Shown: piece after piece, positions 7,816 to 16,242 of the stretch | How the letters are laid out: each line of letters starts with the position of its first letter | Numbering within the stretch: position 1 is the first letter of the stretch | Assembly (NCBI RefSeq): GCF_011320075.1 | Contig: NZ_JAANPA010000027.1 | Location: 1 to 45,213, forward strand | DNA length: 45,213 nucleotides | From: Sphingosinicella sp. YJ22 | Lineage (GTDB): Bacteria; Pseudomonadota; Alphaproteobacteria; Sphingomonadales; Sphingomonadaceae | Direction: 5' to 3' | The notes under the pieces: generated by a model | Databases searched by the model: none | Told to the model about the DNA's origin: nothing | The model's input: only the letters and a program-made list of their open reading frames with translations | Position numbers and translations under genes: made by a program

Positions 7816-8788
7816 CGTCTCCGTCCTTGCCGGGCCGCGGGCCCACGCGCTCGGCCCCGGCCGGACCGGTCTTGGGCACGAAGCTGTCGCCGGACACGCC
7901 GAGCGGCACGAGCATGAAGCGCGCGACGTAGATCGACGAATAGGTGCCGATGATCACGCCGACGAAAATGCCGATGGTGAGATCGTAGATCACGTCCGGG
8001 CCGAAGATCAGCAGCGACAGGATCGCCAGCATCACCGCGGTGTTGGTGCCGATGGTGCGCGACAGCGTCTCGTTGACGGAGAGGTTGAGCAAGGGCTCGA
8101 TCTCCATCTTGCGGTACTTCCTGAGATTCTCGCGGATCCGGTCATAGACGACGACGGTGTCGTTCAATGAGAAGCCGATCAGGGTGAGCAGGGCCGCGAC
8201 CGCATTGAGGCTGAACTCGACCTGCGTCGCCGCATAGAAGCCGAGCACGATGGTGAGATCGTGCACCAGGCTGACCAGCGCGCCGACGCCGAACTGCCAT
8301 TCGAAGCGGATCCAGATGTAGGCGGCGATTCCGAGCATCGCGATCAGTAGCGCGAGGCCGCCCGCCGTGAACAATTCCTCCGACACCTTGCCGGACACGG
8401 TCTCGACGGCGTCGATCCGCACCCCCGGGTAGGCTGCGGTGAGGGCGTTGCGGACCTGGGTCGCCACGGCATCGGCCTGCGCCTCGGTCTCCCCCTCGGC
8501 GAGCGGGAGGCGGATGGCGATCTCGCGCGGCGAGCCGAATTCCTGGATGGCCGGGTCGCCAACGTTGAGCGCGCTGACCCGCTCGCGCAGCTCGTCGAGC
8601 GCCGGCGGCTCCTGGAAGGTGGTGCGGATCATCTGGCCGCCGACGAAGTCGACGCCGAGATTGAGGCCGCGCGTCACCAGGAAGAAGACGGATGCGGCGA
8701 TCAGGACGAGCGACACGACGATGGCGAAGTTGCGCCAACGCAGGAAGTCGATGTTGGTGTTGTCGGGAACGAGCTTCAGCAGGGGCAT
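7802..8788 (-). CDS. secF: Protein translocase subunit SecF
   Basis: 328 residues. A first membrane helix (about 17-37) is followed by the conserved GLNLGVDFVGGQMI, then a periplasmic domain and five C-terminal membrane segments. The SecD/SecF signature around FSLNDTVVVYDRIREN is present. With SecD it uses the proton gradient to finish export through SecYEG. The ATG at 8788 is chosen because AAGGA sits just upstream; an in-frame start at 8827 lies inside secD. A hydrophilic Gly/Pro/Lys tail closes the protein. It follows the secD stop by ten bases. Confidence 0.96.
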   Translation of the reverse strand: MPLLKLVPDNTNIDFLRWRNFAIVVSLVLIAASVFFLVTRGLNLGVDFVGGQMIRTTFQEPPALDELRERVSALNVGDPAIQEFGSPREIAIRLPLAEGETEAQADAVATQVRNALTAAYPGVRIDAVETVSGKVSEELFTAGGLALLIAMLGIAAYIWIRFEWQFGVGALVSLVHDLTIVLGFYAATQVEFSLNAVAALLTLIGFSLNDTVVVYDRIRENLRKYRKMEIEPLLNLSVNETLSRTIGTNTAVMLAILSLLIFGPDVIYDLTIGIFVGVIIGTYSSIYVARFMLVPLGVSGDSFVPKTGPAGAERVGPRPGKDGDGAQV

Positions 8789-8798
8789 GGGGAGTTCC

Positions 8799-10373
8799 TT
8801 AGAGCACCAGCTGCTTCGGCCGGGCACGGCGCACCCACAGCGCCACCATCATCCGCGCCACGGTGATCGCGGTGAAGGCCGAGGTCACGATGCCGATCAC
8901 CAGCACGACCGCGAAGCCGCGGATCGGGCCGGAGCCGAAATAGAACATGAGGGCGCCGGCGATGGCGTTGGTGATGTTGGCGTCGAGAATCGCGGTCGAG
9001 GCCTCCTTCCAGCCCGTGTCGATCGCGTCGAGCACAGTCCTTCCTCGCCGCAATTCCTCGCGGATTCGTTCGTTGATGATGATGTTGGCGTCGACCGCCG
9101 CACCGATGGTCAGCACGAAGCCGGCGATTCCGGGGAGGGTCAAAGTGGCGTTGAACAAGGCCATCCAGCCCAGGATCAGAAGCACGTTGAGGATCAGCGC
9201 CGCGTTCGCGAACAGGCCGAACTTGCCGTAGGTCGCGAAGATGAAAAGCATGACCAAGGCGGCACCGATCGCTGTGGCGATCATGCCCTGGCGGATCGAA
9301 TCGGCGCCGAGATCGGGGCCGACGGTGCGCTCCTCGACCACGCTCAGCTCGACCGGAAGGCGGCCGGAGCGCAGCGAGATGGCGAGCTGATTGGCGCTCT
9401 CGACCGTGAAGCTGCCGCGGACCTGGGCGGTGCCGCCGAGGATCGGCTCCTGGATGACCGGCGCCGAGAGCACGACATTGTCGAGGATGATCGCGAACGG
9501 GCGGCCGACATTCTGCTGAGTGGCGCGGGCGAAGCGCTGGCCGCCGGCGCTGTCGAAGCGGATCGTGACGACCGGCTGGCCGTCCTGCTGGTCGAACGCC
9601 TGCTGCGCATCGGCAACCTGATCGCCGGTGACGATCGCGCGCCGCTCGACGGCGATATTGCCGCCGCCTTCCATCGGCAGGATCTGGCTTCCGACCGGAG
9701 GCCGCCCGGCGTCGAGCTGTTCCTGGGTGACGCCCTGAGTCACCATCTTGAACTCGAGCCGCGCGGTGCGCCCGATCAGCGACTTGAGCTGCTCGGGGTC
9801 CTGAAGGCCGGGAACCTGGACGACGATTCGGGTGCGGCCCTGACGGATAATCGTCGGCTCCAAGGTGCCGAGCGCGTTGATTCGCCGGTCGATGACCTCG
9901 CGCGCGACCTCCATCGCATTGTCGACGGCGGCGGCCTGGCCGGCCTCGGTCGGGCGCACGATGACTCGGTTGCCCTCGGTGGAGACCGTCCAGTCGGTGG
10001 TGCCGCCCATCAGGGTCGGCTGCGCCTGGCGGCGAATGAGGTCGGCAGCCTGGTTGGTCTGCGCCGGGTTGCGGACGAGGAAGGCGAGCTGATTGTTCGC
10101 GGTCGACAGCTCGGCGATCTCGATCTCGTTCCTGCGCATGTCGCCGCGCACGCTGTCCTCCAGCGCCTCGAGCCGCTGCTGGGTCAGCGAGGAGGTGTCG
10201 GCCTCAAGCAGCAAATGGCTGCCGCCGGCGAGGTCGAGGCCGAGATTGACCTTCGGCGCCCACGGGACCTGGCTGGCGAGGTTGGACGGCAGCAGGCTCG
10301 GGACCGCCAGCAGCACGCCGATCAGGCAGATCAGCGTGATGCCAAAGATTTGCCAGCGCGCGAAGTTCAGCAT
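8799..10373 (-). CDS. secD: Protein translocase subunit SecD
   Basis: 524 residues. One N-terminal membrane helix (about 7-27) is followed by the conserved GLDLAGGSHLLLEAD, a large periplasmic region with the P1 domain, and five C-terminal helices that include GAAVDANIIINERIREE. It works with SecF and YajC to drive late steps of export. Length is slightly below that of enterobacterial SecD. The ATG at 10373 lies four bases after the yajC stop, so the genes are co-translated. Confidence 0.97.
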   Translation of the reverse strand: MLNFARWQIFGITLICLIGVLLAVPSLLPSNLASQVPWAPKVNLGLDLAGGSHLLLEADTSSLTQQRLEALEDSVRGDMRRNEIEIAELSTANNQLAFLVRNPAQTNQAADLIRRQAQPTLMGGTTDWTVSTEGNRVIVRPTEAGQAAAVDNAMEVAREVIDRRINALGTLEPTIIRQGRTRIVVQVPGLQDPEQLKSLIGRTARLEFKMVTQGVTQEQLDAGRPPVGSQILPMEGGGNIAVERRAIVTGDQVADAQQAFDQQDGQPVVTIRFDSAGGQRFARATQQNVGRPFAIILDNVVLSAPVIQEPILGGTAQVRGSFTVESANQLAISLRSGRLPVELSVVEERTVGPDLGADSIRQGMIATAIGAALVMLFIFATYGKFGLFANAALILNVLLILGWMALFNATLTLPGIAGFVLTIGAAVDANIIINERIREELRRGRTVLDAIDTGWKEASTAILDANITNAIAGALMFYFGSGPIRGFAVVLVIGIVTSAFTAITVARMMVALWVRRARPKQLVL

Positions 10374-10377
10374 CGGA

Positions 10378-10716
10378 TCAGTCGTTCGCGGGCTTGGCGC
10401 CGTGCGGGCGCACTTCGCTCAGCATGCCCTTGACCACGCGGACGCGGACGTTGGGCGCGAGCTCGACCTCGACCTCGGCATCGTCGACCTTGGTGACCTT
10501 GCCGATCAGGCCGCCGGTGGTGACGATCGTATCGCGCACCTTCACCGCCGCGATCATCGCCTGGTGCTGCTTCATCCGCCGCTGCTGCGGACGGATCAGC
10601 AGGAAATAGAAGATCACGAAGATCAGCAGAAGCGGGAGAATGTTCAGGAAGAAGCCGGCGCCACTATCGGGTGCGGCGGCGCTGCCTGCTTGCGCGAAAG
10701 CTGGAGATTCGAACAT
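10378..10716 (-). CDS. yajC: Preprotein translocase accessory subunit YajC
   Basis: 112 residues. An N-terminal periplasmic stretch is followed by one membrane helix (about 23-41) ending in the family motif FYFLLIRPQQRRMKQHQ. A cytoplasmic domain follows with VKVRDTIVTTGGLIGKV. Part of the SecDF-YajC-YidC holotranslocon. The ATG at 10716 is preceded by AGGA. First gene of the yajC-secD-secF-Mth938 operon; the divergent monooxygenase gene lies about 130 bases away. Confidence 0.96.
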   Translation of the reverse strand: MFESPAFAQAGSAAAPDSGAGFFLNILPLLLIFVIFYFLLIRPQQRRMKQHQAMIAAVKVRDTIVTTGGLIGKVTKVDDAEVEVELAPNVRVRVVKGMLSEVRPHGAKPAND

Positions 10717-10845
10717 CTGGTCCTAACCTGGAATAGGAGCAGGGAAGCGCAAGACGCGCTCGCTCCCGAAGGCCGTGGCGGTTATCATGGGGTTGGCGAC
10801 TTGCCAAGGCAAGGCGCGCGCAGGGGCATTCGAGGGCAAATGCAA

Positions 10846-11148
10846 ATGATGATCGTGGCGGGAACGGCCCGTTTCGCGGCGGGAGAGATCGATCGCCTGC
10901 AATCGCAGCTGGCGGCCTGGGTGGCCGAGGTGCGCAGGCGGGACGGGTGCATTGCCTACAATTATGCGCGCGACATCGACGATCCAGATCTTCTCCACAT
11001 CGTCGAGCAATGGCGCGACGATGCGGCGATCGACGCGCATATGAGCGACATGGGGGTGCTGATGAACGCCCTTGCCGGCGCCAAGATGGAGGCGCTGAAC
11101 GTCAGGGCCTATGAGGCCGACTACAAGCGGACGCTGATGGGAGAGTAA
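10846..11148 (+). CDS. Antibiotic-biosynthesis-monooxygenase (ABM) domain protein
   Basis: About 100 residues, a single dimeric alpha/beta-barrel half of the ABM type. Seen are an opening strand IVAGTARF, the RRRDGCIAYNYARDIDDP turn, the HIVEQWRDDAAIDAHM strand-helix and a C-terminal strand. Members range from quinol monooxygenases to heme-degrading enzymes and proteins of unknown use, so no reaction is assigned. Three ATGs lie close together (10840, 10846, 10849). The second is chosen for its nine-base distance from GAGGG. It ends six bases from the convergent thioesterase. Confidence 0.78.
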   Translation: MMIVAGTARFAAGEIDRLQSQLAAWVAEVRRRDGCIAYNYARDIDDPDLLHIVEQWRDDAAIDAHMSDMGVLMNALAGAKMEALNVRAYEADYKRTLMGE

Positions 11149-11154
11149 GCGCGG

Positions 11155-11631
11155 TCAGCGCTTGCCGAGGATGATCAAAGTCGAGGTGCCGTGGGCGAGG
11201 AGCTTGCCGTCCGCGGACTTGAGATAGGCCTCGGCGGTGGCGATCTGGCGGCCGCGGCTCAGCACCCTGCCCTCGCAGCGCACGATGCCCTCGCCCGGCA
11301 CCGGCCGCACCATGTTCGCCTTGGTCTCGACCGTGGTGTAGCCGACGCCCGCGTCGAGCTCGCTATGGACGGCGCAGCCGGTGGCGCTGTCGATCAGGGT
11401 GAGGGCGAAGCCGCCATGGATGCTGCCGAGCGGATTGTAGAGATGCGGCCCCGGACGGCCTTCGAACACGGCGCGGCCGGGCTCGACCTCGACCAGTAGC
11501 ATGCCGAGCGTTTGGCTGATCGGCGGCGCGGGAAGCTCGCCGCGGATCATCGCGCGAAGCAGCTCGATTCCGCTCATCCCCTCGAACTGCTCCCGCGAAG
11601 CGAGGCCGTAGCTGCGCTCGACGTCGGCCAT
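11155..11631 (-). CDS. PaaI-family hotdog-fold thioesterase
   Basis: 158 residues. The hotdog signature is present: NPLGSIHGGFALTLIDSATG supplies the long helix and its preceding HGG turn, then strands around TTVETKANMVRPVPG and the closing GTSTLIIL. It probably hydrolyses an acyl- or aryl-CoA ester, as PaaI does in phenylacetate breakdown, but no catabolic genes are nearby and the substrate is open. The ATG at 11631 fits. It lies just after tRNA-Pro on the same strand. Confidence 0.88.
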   Translation of the reverse strand: MADVERSYGLASREQFEGMSGIELLRAMIRGELPAPPISQTLGMLLVEVEPGRAVFEGRPGPHLYNPLGSIHGGFALTLIDSATGCAVHSELDAGVGYTTVETKANMVRPVPGEGIVRCEGRVLSRGRQIATAEAYLKSADGKLLAHGTSTLIILGKR

Positions 11632-11706
11632 GCTGCATCTCCCGCTTCAGTTGCTGTTTGCAACTAAGCGGAGGCGTTTCGCCGAGTCAATGAACGGGGG
11701 AGAAGA

Positions 11707-11783
11707 TGGTCGGAGCGACAGGATTCGAACCTGCGACCCCCACACCCCCAGTGTGATGCGCTACCAGGCTGCGCTACGCTCCG
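11707..11783 (-). tRNA. tRNA-Pro (anticodon GGG)
   Basis: 77 bases including an encoded CCA. The acceptor stem CGGAGCG pairs with CGCTCCG and the discriminator is A. D arm GCGC-AGCCTGGTA-GCGC. The anticodon arm TCACA/TGTGG closes a seven-base loop with U33, anticodon GGG and G37. T arm GCAGG-TTCGAAT-CCTGT. All arms fold cleanly, so this is an intact gene. No integrase or direct repeat is seen beside it. Confidence 0.96.
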
Positions 11784-11841
11784 ACCGAAGCGGCGCATTT
11801 AGGCAAGGCCGGGCGGGAAGGCAATGCCGCCCGCACGCTTC

Positions 11842-13518
11842 TCAACCTGCCCGTTCCGCCCTTAGCAAAGTGCCGTAGAAGCGGCCGAGCACGATCAGCG
11901 CTGCGCCGAGGCCGAAGAAGGAGAGGATTCGAAGCACGCCCTCGAGCGCGGCGGCGTCCAACAGGAACAGCTTGAGCACGGTCAGAGTCAGCAGCACCAG
12001 GCCGGCGACTCGGGTGGTGCGCTCCTTCAAGGCCATGCCGGCGGAAATGAAGGCGATCGACAGCACCAGCCAGGCGATCGACAGCGCCTCCCAAGCGACC
12101 AGGTCGGCCGCGGCGAAGGCGAGCAAGGCCGCGGCGGTGGTCGCCGGGATCAGCGCGGGCAGATCGACCTGGTGATGCGGGCGACCGTCGCGGCTGCGCG
12201 ACCAGATCAGCAAGGCGGGGCCGGCGGCGAGCAAGGCGAGGAGCAGGCCCCATCCGGAGACGCTCAGCCGCTCGGGCTCGACGGCGCGCATGATCGTGAC
12301 CGGACCGGCAAAGCCGGCGCAGGCGAGCGCGGCCCAGGAGCGGCTGTTGCGCTCGATCGCAAGCGCGAGCCCGCCGCCGCCGAACAGCAAGGTGAGACCA
12401 GCGGCGGCCGCCGCCAGCCAGAGATCGTCGTCCATAAGCGACTTGACCGGGATGAGCAGCAGGCCGAGCGCCATCACCCCGAACGGCAGAAGCGGCGGAT
12501 GGCCGTGCAGCCGGGCGAACAGGATCGCCGCCGCGGCGACGGCGCCGAACAGCAGCCAGCCCATGCCGCCGACATCGTCGCGGGCGGTGAGGACCGCGAG
12601 CAGCACGGCGGCGATCGCGAGCGGCTGCAGCCAGGGCAATGACGCACCCGCGGCGCGGACCCAGCCGGCGATCAGCGCCAACAGCAGGATGAACCAGCCG
12701 GCCGCGACGGCGTCTCTCGCCTCGCCGAACAGCATCCATGCCGCCCAGCCGAAGCTCGCCAGCACCGCGACGCCCGCAAGCCAGCCCCAGCCGCGCCGCC
12801 AGGCGATGGCGAACACCGCCGCGTCGAGCAAAGCCAGATAGGCGAGCAGGAGCAGCTTGTCGGTGTCGGGGTCGCCGACCAGCCAAGGGGTGAGGAAGCC
12901 GCCGATCAGCCCGAGCGCGGCGGTTCCGGCGCCGTGGCGAAGCGACAGGCCGAGCGCGGCGACGGTGATCGCCAGCATCAGCACCGACGCGGTCTCGAGG
13001 CCGATGAAGCCGTAGAGGAAGTAGCTTCCGTAGACGGTGGCGTAGAGCACCGCGAGGCCGGCGCCGACCAGCGCCTGGGAGATGCGCGGGTCGTCGATCC
13101 AGCGGTTGGTGAGGCGGGCGCCCTCGCCCAGCGCAAGCAGCGCGACGCCGAACGCCGCCGCCGCGACCATGCGCAGCTCCGGGGTGATCAGCCCGACCTC
13201 GATCGCGAAGCGGATCAGGAAGATCGCAGCGGTGACGAGCGCGACGGCACCGACCCAGATCAGCAAACGTCCGCCGATCAGGCCCTCGAACAGATTGGCG
13301 AAGGAGAGAGGAAGCGGGCTGGCCGTTGCGGGCCGGAACGGTTCGGTTGGTTCCTGCGCCGGCTGGGCCGGAACGGGAATGGATTCGGAGCCGGCGCCGC
13401 GCTCGCCGATGCGCCGCTCCAGCTCCTCGACACGCGCCGCAAGCGCCTGGTTCCAGATGAAAAGTCCGACCAGGCCGAGCAGGTTGATGACGGACAGGCC
13501 GGCGAGGAGCTCGAACAC
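11842..13518 (-). CDS. DUF2339 multi-pass membrane protein
   Basis: 558 residues. A short N-terminal helix and an ELERRIGER coiled stretch are followed by a Pro/Ala/Glu linker, then about 18-20 hydrophobic segments. The first conserved DUF2339 block is [20 protein letters not shown] near residue 82, followed by the variable membrane region. Many DUF2339 proteins are longer (commonly 800 or more residues), so this is a short form. The clean C-terminus suggests it is not simply broken. Function unknown. The GTG at 13518 is the start; the hslV gene is divergent 84 bases away. Confidence 0.82.
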   Translation of the reverse strand: MFELLAGLSVINLLGLVGLFIWNQALAARVEELERRIGERGAGSESIPVPAQPAQEPTEPFRPATASPLPLSFANLFEGLIGGRLLIWVGAVALVTAAIFLIRFAIEVGLITPELRMVAAAAFGVALLALGEGARLTNRWIDDPRISQALVGAGLAVLYATVYGSYFLYGFIGLETASVLMLAITVAALGLSLRHGAGTAALGLIGGFLTPWLVGDPDTDKLLLLAYLALLDAAVFAIAWRRGWGWLAGVAVLASFGWAAWMLFGEARDAVAAGWFILLLALIAGWVRAAGASLPWLQPLAIAAVLLAVLTARDDVGGMGWLLFGAVAAAAILFARLHGHPPLLPFGVMALGLLLIPVKSLMDDDLWLAAAAAGLTLLFGGGGLALAIERNSRSWAALACAGFAGPVTIMRAVEPERLSVSGWGLLLALLAAGPALLIWSRSRDGRPHHQVDLPALIPATTAAALLAFAAADLVAWEALSIAWLVLSIAFISAGMALKERTTRVAGLVLLTLTVLKLFLLDAAALEGVLRILSFFGLGAALIVLGRFYGTLLRAERAG

Positions 13519-13602
13519 CGGCGCTGCTTAGCCGCAGCGCGAGCCATTGGAAAGCGCGCGTGCCTTCACCTACCTAGGGCGGGAGCGAGGAGTAGGAATC
13601 AC

Positions 13603-14142
13603 ATGGAAAGCTGGCACGGGACGACGATTCTGGCCGTCCGCAAGAATGGCAAGGTGGTGATCGCAGGCGACGGCCAGGTGTCGCTGCAGTCGACGATCAT
13701 CAAGCCCAACGCGAAGAAGGTCCGCCGATTGGGCGACGGCAAGGTCATCGGCGGATTCGCGGGAGCGACCGCCGACGCCTTCACCCTGTTCGAGCGGCTG
13801 GAGCGCAAGCTGGAGCAGCATCGCGGCCAATTGCTTCGCGCCGCGGTCGAGCTCGCCAAGGACTGGCGGACGGACAAGTATCTGCGCAACCTCGAGGCGA
13901 TGATGATCGTCGCCGACCCGAGCGTCACCCTCATCCTCACCGGCAATGGCGACGTGCTGGAGCCGGCCGCGGGAGTCGCGGCGATCGGGTCGGGCGGCAA
14001 TTTCGCCCTGTCCGCGGCGACCGCGCTGTTCGACTATGAGGACGACGCGGAAACCATCGCCCGCAAGGCGATGAAGATCGCCGCCGACATCTGCGTCTAC
14101 ACCAACGACAATCTCACCGTGGAGATGATGGACGAGTCCTAG
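13603..14142 (+). CDS. hslV: ATP-dependent protease peptidase subunit HslV
   Basis: 179 residues. After a six-residue propeptide (MESWHG) the mature N-terminal Thr is T7, the catalytic nucleophile of this proteasome-like peptidase. [13 protein letters not shown] and [14 protein letters not shown] are typical. It needs the HslU ATPase for activity, but hslU is not beside it: the next gene lies on the other strand. The ATG at 13603 follows a GAGGAG-like site. The stop shares CTAG (14139-14142) with the stop of the convergent CPBP gene. Confidence 0.96.
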   Translation: MESWHGTTILAVRKNGKVVIAGDGQVSLQSTIIKPNAKKVRRLGDGKVIGGFAGATADAFTLFERLERKLEQHRGQLLRAAVELAKDWRTDKYLRNLEAMMIVADPSVTLILTGNGDVLEPAAGVAAIGSGGNFALSAATALFDYEDDAETIARKAMKIAADICVYTNDNLTVEMMDES

Positions 14143-14648
14143 AACGGTCCGCCCAGGAAAGCCTTCCAGCCGAACACGACGGCCCAGTGTGTCAGCACGT
14201 AGGGCCAGATCGAACGCGTCGCCGTGTAGATTCGAGCGAGGGCGGCGCCGAGCACGGCTACGCAAGCGAGGAACCATGGGTCGAGGAAAGCCGGCGCCCA
14301 AGGCGGGCCGATGGTGATCGCCTGCAGCGGATGCCAAGCGACGAACAGGAGGACGGAGAGCGCCACCCAGACGGTGCTCGGCCGCTCCCTCGGGATGAGC
14401 GTCGCGCGAAAGAGCAGCTCCTCCCCAAGGGCAGGCGCGACGAGCAGCGTCAAGGCAAGGAGCGCAAACTCTTCTGCTGGCGGCGGAGTGGCTGGCGCGA
14501 TCAGCCCGGCGCACCAAGCGATCAACAGGAGCAGCGGCAGCGACCACAGTAGTTCCATCGCCGCGCGCCACCAGCCGGCGCGGTCAGGCCAGGTGCGCAG
14601 CGCCGCCAGTATGTCCTGAGTACGTTTCCGCACCGTCTCCCCCGTCAT
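14139..14648 (-). CDS. CPBP-family intramembrane glutamic protease
   Basis: 169 residues with about five membrane segments. The CPBP (Rce1/Abi) motifs are present: EELLFR with E76, E77 and R81, FVAWH with H106, and a late THW with H154. It probably cuts substrates inside the inner membrane. In other bacteria relatives serve bacteriocin immunity or prenyl-protein processing; the substrate here is unknown. The chosen ATG at 14648 lies inside the adjoining REP-like repeat. Reading further upstream only translates the repeat ([10 protein letters not shown]). A GTG at 14633 after GGGGGAG is an alternative start. Confidence 0.83.
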   Translation of the reverse strand: MTGETVRKRTQDILAALRTWPDRAGWWRAAMELLWSLPLLLLIAWCAGLIAPATPPPAEEFALLALTLLVAPALGEELLFRATLIPRERPSTVWVALSVLLFVAWHPLQAITIGPPWAPAFLDPWFLACVAVLGAALARIYTATRSIWPYVLTHWAVVFGWKAFLGGPF

Positions 14649-14731
14649 CCCCGCGGAAGCGGGGATCCAGCTGCCATTTTGTCGCAATTCACCCAAAGAA
14701 GAAGCTGGATTCCCGCTTTCGCGGGAATGAC
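14644..14731. repeat. Inverted pair of REP-like hairpins
   Basis: GTCATCCCCGCGGAAGCGGG (from 14644) is matched in inverted orientation by CCCGCTTTCGCGGGAATGAC (ending 14731), with about 35 bases between. Each arm is itself a hairpin (CCCCGC-GGAA-GCGGGG and CCCGC-TTTC-GCGGG). This GTCATTCCCGCGAAAGCGGG type is a widespread proteobacterial dispersed repeat. It fills the divergent gap between the CPBP and P450 genes and contains the CPBP start codon. Confidence 0.85.
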
Positions 14732-14743
14732 AATGGGTGAGTC

Positions 14744-16099
14744 ATGGCAACCGCCCGCTTCGTGCCGCCGCATCCGCCGCGCGACATCGCGCCCGGGCCG
14801 ATGTGGCGTGGCTTCTTCGGCGAGCGGGCGCGCAACTCGGTGTTCGGCTGGTCGCAGCGGGCGTTCAGCGAGCGGCACATCAAGCGGCACATCCTCGGCT
14901 ATACCGTCCATTTCGTGCTCGATCCGGACTCGGTTCAGCACGTCCTTCAGGGCAATGCCGCCAATTATGTGAAGCCGGATATCGTCAAGCGGTTCGGCGC
15001 GGCGCTGCTCGGGCGGGGACTGCTGACGTCCGACGGCGCTTTGTGGCGCGAGCAAAGGCGGATCGTCGCGGCCAATTTCGCCCCGGCGGCGGTCGATGCC
15101 CTCGTCCCCCATTTCGCCGCGGCGGCCGACGCGGCTGCGAGCGAGTGGCGGAGCGGCGGCACGCACGACCTTGCCGAGGCGGCGACCGACACGACGATGC
15201 GGATCATCGCCGATACATTGTTCGGCGGCGACCCGCGCCTCAAGACCCGCAAGGCGATGGACCATATCGCCGCGGCGCTCCGCGCGGGCGGCGAGAGCCG
15301 GCTTCCGGCGATCCTCGGCCTGCCGTCGCTGCCCTACAACAAGGTGCTGTGGCGGGGGCAGCGCGGCCGCGACTTCCTTCGCCGCACGCTCGCCGACTTG
15401 GTGCGCGACAGGCTGCCGGACGGCGGCGCCGACGATTTCCTGGGCCGGCTGATCCGAGCGCTGAGGGCGCAGTTCGAGCCGGCAGAGGCGCTGGCCCTCG
15501 CGGTCGACAACGCCGCGACCTTCTATCTCGCCGGGCATGAGACGACGGCCAACGCGATCAGCTGGACGCTCTACCTGCTGTCGGAGCAGCCGGAGTGGCA
15601 GGAGCGGGTCGCGGCAGAGGCGCAGGCGGCGCTTTCGGAAGGCGCGGACGATGCCGGCCTGCCCGAGCGGCTGCCGACCTTGCGGCGGGTGTTCGAGGAG
15701 GCGATGCGCCTCTATCCGCCGGTGCCGCGCTTCGACCGGCAGGCGGTTGCGGCGGACGGGCTCTGCGGGTGGGATGTCGCGCCGGGCGACATCATCTCGA
15801 TCTGGCCGTGGCTCCTCCATCGCCACCAGGCTTTGTGGGACGATCCCGACGCGTTCGATCCCGACCGCTTCCTGCCCGAGCGGCGGGCGGCGCAGCACAG
15901 GTTCCAATATTTCCCGTTCGGCGGCGGCCCGCGGGTCTGCGTCGGAATGCGCTTCGCTTATGCGGAGGGGCTGACGGTGCTGGCGCACTGGCTGGCGGCG
16001 TGGCGGGTGACGCCGGTGAGCGGACGCGAGGTGCGGCCGGTCGGCTATGTCACTCTGAAGCCCGAGGGCGGGCTGCCGCTGCGCGTGGAGCGGCGGTAA
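14744..16099 (+). CDS. Cytochrome P450 (class I-like bacterial monooxygenase)
   Basis: 451 residues. The I-helix oxygen-binding motif AGHETT is at 263-268, the K-helix ExxR at E319-R322 (EEAMRLYPP), and the heme-ligand loop FPFGGGPRVCVG with axial cysteine C399. WREQRR at 101-106 marks helix C. The layout (HETT, GGGPRVCVG) resembles fatty-acid or CYP4/CYP102-like enzymes more than camphor-type P450s. No ferredoxin or reductase gene is adjacent, so electron donors must come from elsewhere. Substrate unknown. The ATG at 14744 has only a weak ribosome site (GGGTGA) next to the repeat. Confidence 0.93.
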   Translation: MATARFVPPHPPRDIAPGPMWRGFFGERARNSVFGWSQRAFSERHIKRHILGYTVHFVLDPDSVQHVLQGNAANYVKPDIVKRFGAALLGRGLLTSDGALWREQRRIVAANFAPAAVDALVPHFAAAADAAASEWRSGGTHDLAEAATDTTMRIIADTLFGGDPRLKTRKAMDHIAAALRAGGESRLPAILGLPSLPYNKVLWRGQRGRDFLRRTLADLVRDRLPDGGADDFLGRLIRALRAQFEPAEALALAVDNAATFYLAGHETTANAISWTLYLLSEQPEWQERVAAEAQAALSEGADDAGLPERLPTLRRVFEEAMRLYPPVPRFDRQAVAADGLCGWDVAPGDIISIWPWLLHRHQALWDDPDAFDPDRFLPERRAAQHRFQYFPFGGGPRVCVGMRFAYAEGLTVLAHWLAAWRVTPVSGREVRPVGYVTLKPEGGLPLRVERR

Positions 16100-16102
16100 G
16101 AA

Positions 16103-16235
16103 TTCCTCCCTGTCGCCGAAGGCGATGGGGAGGGGGACCATGCGAAGCATGGTGGAGGGGTAATCTAGCGAGCGTCTACCCCTCCACCATGAGCTTCGCT
16201 CATGGTTCCCCTCCCCGAGCAAGCTCGGGGAGGAA
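16103..16235. repeat. REP-like hairpin cluster, copy 1
   Basis: Four consecutive stem-loops form one larger inverted repeat bounded by TTCCTCCC (16103-16110) and GGGGAGGAA (16227-16235). Their cores are CGCC-GAA-GGCG, CCATGC-GAA-GCATGG, CCATGAGC-TTC-GCTCATGG and CCCCGAGC-AA-GCTCGGGG. CCCCTCCACCATG pairs with CATGGTGGAGGGG across the centre. The same frame recurs at 24121 and 30259 with different core bases. It separates the convergent P450 and PepSY genes and may act as a bidirectional terminator. Confidence 0.85.
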
Positions 16236-16242
16236 AGCCCGT

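Noticed and set aside
8439-10433. Long plus-strand open frame opposite secD and secF
   Set aside because: It is antisense to two certain genes, has the Arg/Ala/Asp-rich composition produced by high GC, and resembles no protein.
11707-11783. tRNA-Pro as an integration site
   Set aside because: No integrase, no direct repeat of the tRNA end, and flanking genes look like stable core genes.
14649-14696. N-terminal extension of the CPBP protein
   Set aside because: It is a translation of the REP-like repeat ([10 protein letters not shown]) and not part of the family.
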